Assembly: GCA_001939145.1 (NCBI GenBank)
Contig: LSRX01000323.1
Span: 506,667-570,666 of the forward strand
Source of the DNA: Symbiodinium microadriaticum
Lineage: Eukaryota; Sar; Dinophyceae; Suessiales; Symbiodiniaceae
Reading direction: 5' to 3'
Length of the DNA stretch: 64,000 nucleotides
Shown: positions 56,820-64,000 of the stretch, piece after piece
How the letters are laid out: each line of letters begins with the position of its first letter
Position numbering within the stretch: the first letter of the stretch is position 1
Made by a program: the position numbers and the translations under genes
Notes under the pieces: generated by a model
Seen by the model: the letters and a program-made list of their open reading frames with translations, nothing else
What the model was told of the DNA's origin: nothing
Databases searched by the model: none

Positions 56820-57740
56820 TCAGCAGCCGCAGCAGCCAAATTTGCTCTTTCCCTTCTTCGGTTTCTTGCCTGGCTTCCTGAGGTCCTTGGATTGCGTCTT
56901 GACCTCCGACTCTTGCTGAGTTGCACCTGCCGCAGGATCCATCAATGGGATCGAAGCATTGGTGGCAGGGAGCGCCGACGGAACACCAAATGCGGAGCCC
57001 GAAGCAACCGGTGAACCTGCTGGCAAGGAAGTGAGCATTGGGGCCTGGGCCTGTGGAGTCCCCACGACCACGAAAGACTGTGCCATCGGGGACTGGGATT
57101 GCATGACAGGTGTGCTGGCGGGACCCAAAGACTGCATCACGGGGCTGGCAGCACCCAAAGACTGCATCACGGGGCTGCCCGTGCCGATTGACTGCATCAC
57201 CGGAGTGTTTGTCGGAGTTGGAGCTGCTTGGACCAGCTGGGGCGCACTTGCGTTCGATTCCACACCTGACTGAACGGCACTGGGATCGACGGCGGCGGGC
57301 AACGGCTGTGGCATTTGTGCCATCTGTGCGCTGGCCACTGGATTAGCCACAATGGTTGTCGGCATGCTTGCGGGCATGGTGTATGCTGGTGCCGAAGTGA
57401 CAGGGTATGAGCCCGCAGGGTATGAGCCCGCAGGGTATACATATTGCGTTGCTGGGAGTCTCGTCGGCATGGGCATGGAAGCAGCTGGAGGCATCTGTGT
57501 ACCTGTCGGGAGTGTCGGCTGGATCCAAGTCGATGTTGGGAGCGAGGCAAGCGGCACACCGCCGGTATACGTGGTCGGCATGCTAGTGGTCGGCATGCTT
57601 GCAGTTTGATACACGATCGGAGCAGGTGTTCCGTACTGGATGGCTGGAGCCGTCTGCACACCGGGCGCGACCGATCCTGCAACCTGCGTCGGCAGAGCAG
57701 CAACGGTTTGTGCGCCGACCTGTGTTGTTGGCAACGCCAT
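56820..57740 (-). CDS. Low-complexity protein with polybasic-CCGC tail (copy 2)
   Basis: Identical to 34254-35174: about 306 residues, Pro/Ala/Thr/Gln-rich, C-terminus KKPKKGKSKFGCCGC. Unrecognised family; membrane association by S-acylation is inferred from the tail only. Confidence 0.65.
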   Translation of the reverse strand: MALPTTQVGAQTVAALPTQVAGSVAPGVQTAPAIQYGTPAPIVYQTASMPTTSMPTTYTGGVPLASLPTSTWIQPTLPTGTQMPPAASMPMPTRLPATQYVYPAGSYPAGSYPVTSAPAYTMPASMPTTIVANPVASAQMAQMPQPLPAAVDPSAVQSGVESNASAPQLVQAAPTPTNTPVMQSIGTGSPVMQSLGAASPVMQSLGPASTPVMQSQSPMAQSFVVVGTPQAQAPMLTSLPAGSPVASGSAFGVPSALPATNASIPLMDPAAGATQQESEVKTQSKDLRKPGKKPKKGKSKFGCCGC

Positions 57741-58021
57741 GAGCAAGAGTTCCCAGCCAGCAGCTTCTAAAATCTACCCCCCCTTCTCTGTCAGTCCTGC
57801 TGCACAACACGCGACAGCGGGCATGATGCAACCAAGCGACACATGTTTTCAGTTCTCAATGCTGAATGCGATGTGAAACAGACCTCACAACCCTCCATGT
57901 TGCATGTTGCCTTCTTTTGCATCTATCGAAGCTGAGGCTCAGATCATTTCCAAGCAGACATTGCTGCAGGAAGAGGGGCCGCCAAGCATCCCCAAGCCCA
58001 ATGGCAAAGATGTTTGTCAGC

Positions 58022-58654
58022 CTAATTGCAACATGCGCAGCGCTTCTTGTCTTTCTGAGCTTTGCCCTTCTTCTTCTTGTGCTGCGATGTCTGCGGCAGT
58101 TGAAAGTTGGCCACAGCCTCGCCAGAGGCATGTACATCGTGAGAGGCTGCTGGCTGCGCTGCGTCCTCCGGTTTTGGCAAGATGGCCGGGGACTGGCCGC
58201 GTGCTTCAGCTGAAGACCGACAGCTGCAGGGGGCGGGCAAAGATGGGCCCATCGATCCTAATGACAACGGGCTGCCCGATGGGATTGCTGGTGTTGCCGC
58301 AACTGGCGAACCCATCGTCAAAGGCGACACTGCATGAGAAGAATGCCATTGAGAAGGAGCCCCACATTGCACTGTATAGTCTGCCGACTGCACGGGCGGC
58401 AATGAGGGGCTTGAGACAAGCTCGGGCTGCTGCAACCTGGTGGCGGCCGCCTGACCTGTAGCCCAACAGCCCTGAGCGGGAGGGAGTCCTTGTGCGTAGA
58501 TGGAACCAGTTGGCACGGCAGGGAACGGCACCGCTCTCGGCTGATATGTATGCATGCGTGGCGTTGCATAGGAACTCGAGATAATCCTGACATTGCCAGC
58601 TGGGTATGAGGCAGCAGTACTGGACGGAAGCCGGGTCACTGGCTCCATCATCAT
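58022..58654 (-). CDS. Low-complexity protein with polybasic-CACC tail (copy 2)
   Basis: Identical to 35456-36088: about 210 residues ending KKKKGKAQKDKKRCACCN, upstream of the 306-residue partner on the same strand. Confidence 0.6.
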   Translation of the reverse strand: MMMEPVTRLPSSTAASYPAGNVRIISSSYATPRMHTYQPRAVPFPAVPTGSIYAQGLPPAQGCWATGQAAATRLQQPELVSSPSLPPVQSADYTVQCGAPSQWHSSHAVSPLTMGSPVAATPAIPSGSPLSLGSMGPSLPAPCSCRSSAEARGQSPAILPKPEDAAQPAASHDVHASGEAVANFQLPQTSQHKKKKGKAQKDKKRCACCN

Positions 58655-58771
58655 GGTTGGCCGACTTCCAACCCGAATCACAACTCAACTTGTGTTCGTC
58701 ATAGGGCTGCGGCAGGCCACAAATCTATTCCTTCTCTTCAATCACGACACAATTTGTACTGTCTGCTTTGC

Positions 58772-60676
58772 TCAAGGATGAAGGCCGGACTTTTTCGAGG
58801 AGCGATGGCCGAAAAGTAAAGGAAGTCTGTTCAGCTTCTTCCCTGCATTACAAAGCACCGCCCCAAAGTTCGGGGTGGTCTCCATGTGCGAATGCATGGC
58901 TCCGAAAATGAGCGGCGGCAAAGAAGGAAGCAGCTCCTGCACCGAATTCAAGACCCTACTTGGTCTCGTGAACATCATTCGTGGACAATGCTATGTTCAA
59001 CAAACGCTTTGTCGGGAGGAGACCGAGCACCGAAGAATAGATTAGGATGAGTAGGCTTCGTAAATTACGGAGAATCGCGAGAATTCGCGGCTCACCCGAC
59101 CCGACACGTGTGCCCGGGCACACCAGACGCATTCCGGGAAGTAGAGACGGTCACCGGTGTTCCCATGTATACTTACGAACCCGTTTTGGCGAAGAGCTTA
59201 TCTCAACCACCTGCGGGTGACCATCCTACGAACCAGCCGAAGCGGCTGATTCCCAAGTATGGCCCGGTGCCGGCGCAGATTAAAAATCGCAGCTCTGAAG
59301 CTCCACAACAGGCTTTTTCCTGCTGGGACCGGCAAAGAAAACCGCATGCCAACTTGCTGTAGCATGCGAGCATCCATGAGATCCACGGTGGGCATCGCTC
59401 AGCATGGCACCAAATTCGGGTGCGTGTTCTTGCCAGTACATGCACAGACTCACGCTGCCGGTAGGGCGCAGTGCAGCACTACACACATCACCGGAATTCT
59501 GGCTTTGGTCCAAAAAAAGGAAGCCTGAAACTCACCTAAGACATTCAAATGGGTTGGGTTGTGCCGGCGCTCTGCTCCACTGATACTTCCATGCGCTCCG
59601 CTAACAACCTCACAGGGAACCGGCGGCATTGTAATGCACTGCCCGCAGAACTTGTTGTAAAACGGGCAGGCCTGCTGCACCGGTGTGCAAAAGCCACGAA
59701 CTCCGGAAGCCAGGTGAAGTCGTCCAGGAGCATGGATGACACCTCATCCTCAGACAAGTTGCTAGAGACATGTTAATCAGGATCGTGGCCGTAGCACGCA
59801 AGGCTTGTATGTGACCTTGTCCACCAACTGCGACTGAATCAAAAGTCGACGCTGAGCTTCACAGTTGAACATACCAACAAACAAACAAACAAACAAACGA
59901 ACGAACGAACGAACGAACAAACGAACACGCAATCGACGAACAACCGAGCAGGCACGGCGTGCACAGATTGACATACCGATACACATACGCACACACCATG
60001 AACAGAAGCCACAATTCCTGCAATCGGCAAAAGCGGCACAGTCCGAGCCCTGGCGGATCCGAGCCCTTGTGGCAAACCAGGAGTCGCACGATTTCGAGCC
60101 AGGACAGCCCGGGCCTGAAAATCACCGGAAAGGGTGGACAAGCTCAGACACAACCAAGCAGGCTACAGGTCTTTCGAGCTTGCGACGAGGCCAAGCAGAC
60201 CACGAACACCAGCGAAAGCAAAAGAGAGCTGGGGTAGCCAAGACCCATCTATGGCGTATGCTTGGCATATGAATGCCTACGAGAATAATTGAGTATGCCC
60301 TTGTTGACTCGAGGCTGGTGACATGTCTGTTTTCAGTTGGGCTTGTGAACAAGTGCAGACGAGCCAGTGCTCCTCACCAAGATCCCGTTCTTTCCCGTGC
60401 GCAAAAACAAGTGTCGACATGGAGCAGAGTTGCCGTTCTCTTGGCGTATTCCGTTCGATGATTTTGACTCGGCTGGCAACACGTCAGAACTGCTTCCTCG
60501 CATTCGCTCGAATCTCGCATCAGGAACATCAGCAAAGAATGGGATGAGCTCCAACAACTTTGCAAGGCATGCTGCTCCCGAGGCGCCTGGCTGCATTACA
60601 CTCTCTTACGGCAACCCTTCACGCCCTTCACACCGAGAAGCTATCCGATGATTGAACACACCTTGCTCCACTGCGA
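58772..60676 (-). other. Unassigned exon-like segments (copy 2)
   Basis: Identical to 36206-38110; same unassigned protein-like stretches. Confidence 0.25.
59875..59926. repeat. (ACAA)n(ACGA)n microsatellite, copy 2
   Basis: Same array as 37309-37360. Confidence 0.9.
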
Positions 60677-60914
60677 CAATGTGTGTGGCTTTGGGTTTCC
60701 TGGCTACTGGCTGCTGTTTACAAGCATCCCTCTCAAGACTCGTCTTCGTACGAAGTGTTCCAAGCGTCCACTTCTTCTTTGCGCAACAGCTTCTGCCGGG
60801 ATCTGGAAAGAAGGATACGGCCATGCCGTAACAGCCGACGTCGTTTCCACAGTAACAGGTGGATGCACACGGATGTCCACCTGCACCTGAGCACGCATGT
60901 TTCCGTACATGCCG

Positions 60915-60948
60915 CCACCACCACCACCACCACCACCACCACCACCAC
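60915..60948. repeat. (CCA)n trinucleotide repeat, copy 2
   Basis: Same array as 38349-38382. Confidence 0.9.
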
Positions 60949-61754
60949 ATTCCGAACAAAACGTTTCTACATTTCAGCCAACCCACCTGGCACGAACGTT
61001 GAAACCCTCGCGGGCCGCATCTTCGCCACTACCGTCATCTTGAAGGAGGGGCGGCGTCGCCTGAGCTGCAAAGAGAGCCGTCTTCGCTGAAGTCCAGGAC
61101 AAGTTCAACCAGAATCGGATATCTAGGGCTGTGCTACAACATCTCCCCATAGCCCGTCGGATGTAAGATGAAGAACTCCACGTGCCACACAAGGTCAGAA
61201 GTGTTTTTCACATGAACACAGCGCCCCCCTTTACTTGGAGGCCGTGGCGTCAAATCATAAAAAGAAACGTGGAAACGAAGCCGCACTCAAACCTACAAGC
61301 ACTGAGCTTCGAACCGTCGTCGCCTTTTCTGGCCTGTTCATTTGCCAAGCTTGCACAACGCAAACAAGCAACTCACAAATGCACTCACGAATTGCCTTTC
61401 AAACCAATGCTGCGGAGGTGTCGGCATTGTTGCCACCTCTGCAACTAAGTACACCGGCAGGTTCGCTGGTTCTAGCAACTACATAAGCTGGCTTAGCAAC
61501 CAAGCGGCTGGGAGTGGAGACATCTCCACAGTTAAAGCCTCCCGCAACTTGAGAACCACCGGAGCTGCAATGATGAACGTGATGCCGACAGCCGTGCAAA
61601 CTGCGCAATGGCATCACATGCAACCAGAACTCCGACGCTCCTCGGGGGCATTAAATTCGCATGATGCCGAGCTCTGCCCCTCCTTGCAAGTTCAGGGCGG
61701 TTAGGAGTGCTTTTTTTGCTGCCAGTGGTAAATACTGCGTCACCACGGGCGAAT

Positions 61755-62645
61755 TCATCGGTACGGCTCCACATTACTAATCTCTGCCGAGTCTGCCGAG
61801 TGCATCACACTGCAAGATCGCTCCTGTTCTGTTGCCGCCATACGGGCAGGATCCACATGCCGGAGTTCAGCGACACTGTGGGCGAAGCTGCAATTTTTGA
61901 CATTGCAGGCGCCGGACAAGAACCGTGCGCACCTCCAGATGGCATAACAGGCACGTCTCATCAAACTACATATCCACGAAAGAACCGTGCACACTGAGGA
62001 CCGGTCCACTTTGTTTTCCTTACGGAACACGCCCCATGTCCACAGGTGCATGTTTGAAAACTCGGCCAATGTGCTTTGAAAGACCAGTTGCGTAAGATCG
62101 GGCCGGTACACCAGCTCGTCCAACTGATGAGCAAACGTGCAATTGCCCTGGCAGAAATTGAGAGAAACCGCACTGAATCCCTTCACAGTCTTCATGGTGC
62201 ATGTTTCGCCCAGGTCCTCGTACCGACAATACCCTTTTGTAAAATGTTTGCATAGTTTCGTCCTGACACGGTCGCAAGCACCGAAGAATCGCTGAAAAGC
62301 CATTCCGAAAACATCGAGCTCATCACGAAGCGAACCAAGTGTCTTAACCAGGTGCTTGGGTGGATCAGACGATGCGGGACATCGGCTCGTTGGCATACCA
62401 CATCGGCCTGGAAGCGCATTTGCATAGCTGATTGAACAACAAATCCGGCATGCAACAAACAACTCGGGTGCGCACAGGCCGCTTCGACGACAGTAGGCCT
62501 GACGGGCCTGGCACATCAAGGGTTTATTGGTCGGAAGTGGTGTGGTTGACAAACAACAAGGAGAACCTTCAGCCGGCTGCGCACTGATACCCGGTTCTGT
62601 TGAGCCACATGTCTGCCACAGGACCATCCCTGCAGCTTCGGGCAT
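61755..62645 (-). CDS. Tandem CCCH-type zinc-finger protein (copy 2)
   Basis: Identical to 39189-40079. Introns equivalent to those of copy 1 lie at 62148-62219 (GA donor) and 61933-62091 (GC donor). Their removal completes the two CX7CX4CX3H fingers. Confidence 0.7.
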   Translation of the reverse strand: MPEAAGMVLWQTCGSTEPGISAQPAEGSPCCLSTTPLPTNKPLMCQARQAYCRRSGLCAPELFVACRICCSISYANALPGRCGMPTSRCPASSDPPKHLVKTLGSLRDELDVFGMAFQRFFGACDRVRTKLCKHFTKGYCRYEDLGETCTMKTVKGFSAVSLNFCQGNCTFAHQLDELVYRPDLTQLVFQSTLAEFSNMHLWTWGVFRKENKVDRSSVCTVLSWICSLMRRACYAIWRCARFLSGACNVKNCSFAHSVAELRHVDPARMAATEQERSCSVMHSADSAEISNVEPYR

Positions 62646-63066
62646 GCTCGATTTTTATATCGGACCGTCACTCGCAAAAGTAATTAGTGGCACGCACTTC
62701 CACCATGTAGCACAGTAAACAGCACGCCGCCCGTGCATGCTGGCAGTTGTCTATCAGTCTCTCATAACACATACAACGAGTTTTATTTGTCATCGTTCGC
62801 GCAATCAACGGCCGGAAAGACTGCGAAGGGCGTAAGCGATTGCCACAGTGTGTTTGCGATGGACGGTTGTCATACACGCCCTTCGGATCAGATCTTCACA
62901 CACACACACACAACGCCAGGCGGGAGGCAAGTGGAGGTGACTCGGCGGAGTCAGCGAGGACGTCGCGGAGCAAAGGCGGCTCGCCATCAACACTGGCGGT
63001 ATTGGAGATTCGCAAGGAGAGCAAGCTGGCAGCGAAGGACCTAGCTGACCTAGCTGCGGCAACCGC
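62646..63066. other. Short gap with (CA)n run, copy 2
   Basis: Identical to 40080-40500; no gene seen. Confidence 0.5.
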
Positions 63067-64000
63067 CTACAGCTTCAGCACTCCAGCGTCCGCCAACCTC
63101 CATGCAGAGAACAGCCAAGCGGCACCGCGACGCCCGCCCGAACTCAGGGTAGGTGCGCTCCTTGCTTCGGCGGGCATCTGCAAGGGCTGCGCCGGCGGTG
63201 GCCCCACTGCTGTGGCGGAGTGCCCCAGCTGAGTGGTGTCAACTGCGAGCTGTGAGCCACCCCACAAAGGAAGTCCATTAGCAATGACCTCAGCCTGGAG
63301 GTTCAGGTCGCGGACCAGCACATTTGTAGCAACAGCTGCGGCTTCGCGGCAGACGCGCGCAGCGACCCGTTCAAGCGGCCCACCTCGCTGACGTAAAGTG
63401 CCGGACCGGGGATAAGCTGCGACATGATCACCCAACACATCCAACGTGCGTTGGCAACGGTTGCGGGCTGGGGCCAGCGGCAGAGGAAGTCGGAGCCGGC
63501 GGTGCAGTAACATGCGGAAAGGAGCCGAGCCGACTGCGAGCTCAGGAACAGTAGGACGCACCGTGAGAACCCTGGTTGCAAATGCGCCCGACTTAGAGTC
63601 CAAGAGTGCGAGCTCGGCAGCGCCAACACTGCGGCGAGGTTCACCGAGAGCAAAGTCATCAAGGAGTCGAGAGGCAAGGCGCTTCCAGCCACGCAAGGCG
63701 ACCTCTGATTCAGCGTCGTCGGCTGGCTGCACAGGGGCATGCTGGGGCAAGTCAGCTCAAAGGGGGGCGCGGAAGCCGGAGGCGACGAGCACGTCAGTGG
63801 CTTCGAGCAAGTCCCGAATCGGAGTGCCGGCACGGAGGTTTCCGGTATCTTGTAGCAAGGGTGCCTCCCGAACGGACAGAACAGTGAATGCATCAGCCCC
63901 CGACACCCAAAAGGCAGCTGGCACGTGCAGGGCAGCACTACACAAGCCATGGCCGCCATGACGCAAGGCAAGTTGTGCAACATGGGAGGCAGCAAATGGG
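63067..64000 (-). mobile_element. LINE-type retrotransposon, C-terminal part of RT ORF, degenerate
   Basis: One minus-strand frame runs from the right edge to the stop at 63067, interrupted by a single in-frame TGA at 63757-63759. It carries features of the C-terminal region of dinoflagellate non-LTR retrotransposon ORFs: HVAQLALRHGGHGLCSAAL, VPAAFWVSGADAF, FRMLLHRRLRLPLPL, a partial Cys-His motif NRCQRTLDVLGDHVAA in which the last expected Cys is Tyr, LERVAARVCREAA, and ANGLPLWGGSQLAVDTT. The RT catalytic core would lie right of the window. The TGA and lost Cys suggest an inactive copy. Confidence 0.6.

Larger units (their letters stand above)
40948..63512. repeat. Large direct duplication, copy 2 (with 9,161-bp insertion)
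   Basis: Matches 27543-40946 throughout, interrupted only by the copia element. After 63512 the sequence continues uniquely (LINE RT upstream part), while before 40948 the matching flank (minisatellite region) is missing. Confidence 0.95.

Overview
The window looks like nuclear DNA of a dinoflagellate. Three signs support this. Genes are split by many short introns whose donors are GC, GA or GT, usually in an AG|G...AG|G context. Two Ty1/copia-type retroelements carry dinoflagellate-style polyproteins. A LINE-type reverse-transcriptase tail and several protein families (folate-biopterin transporter, tandem CCCH fingers, EF-hand and Cys-rich repeat proteins) are of kinds common in these protists. 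Every gene or element I can support lies on the minus strand, as expected for the unidirectional gene clusters of dinoflagellates. I see no rRNA, tRNA, CRISPR or bacterial-type operon.

Layout, left to right. 1-2508 is the 5' part of a copia-like element (gag, zinc knuckle, protease, primer-binding site) that runs off the left edge. 4.0-7.1 kb holds exon-like helical segments of an unidentified gene. 8.63-11.7 kb is a coiled-coil gene ending in one transmembrane helix. 11.73-17.5 kb is a folate-biopterin transporter (FBT) of about 15 exons, reconstructed from family motifs. 18.16-19.14 kb encodes five EF-hands. 19.26-30.0 kb encodes a very long protein of 43-residue, six-cysteine repeats; it may be fused to the EF-hands at its 3' end, and further EF-hand exons lie just upstream (30.2-30.6 kb). 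34.25-36.09 kb has two small genes for low-complexity proteins that share a polybasic, Cys-rich C-terminus. 39.19-40.08 kb is a tandem CCCH zinc-finger gene. 40.5-40.9 kb is a LINE RT C-terminus.

The main structural fact is that 27543-40946 recurs, with no indel and no difference that I found, as 40948-63512. The second copy carries one extra block of 9,161 bp. A single N at 40947 joins the two copies. The extra block plus one 176-bp repeat is a complete copia element (46342-55678): identical 176-bp LTRs, initiator-Met-type primer site, and one intact 2,966-codon gag-pol frame. At the same site copy 1 has one solo LTR with the same 5-bp target duplication (agtct). The simplest reading is that two overlapping contigs, differing by full element versus solo (or collapsed) LTR, were joined end to end instead of merged. 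A true recent tandem duplication is the alternative. In copy 2 the Cys-rich gene is cut at the N, which fits the artefact reading.

The most unusual biology: the 2,966-residue polyprotein carries a Rossmann/methyltransferase-like segment between protease and integrase without the expected catalytic cysteine; the Cys-rich gene places several introns at the same codon of its repeat; the twin proteins with lipidation-like tails belong to no family I know; and the FBT gene has a 28-nt microexon.
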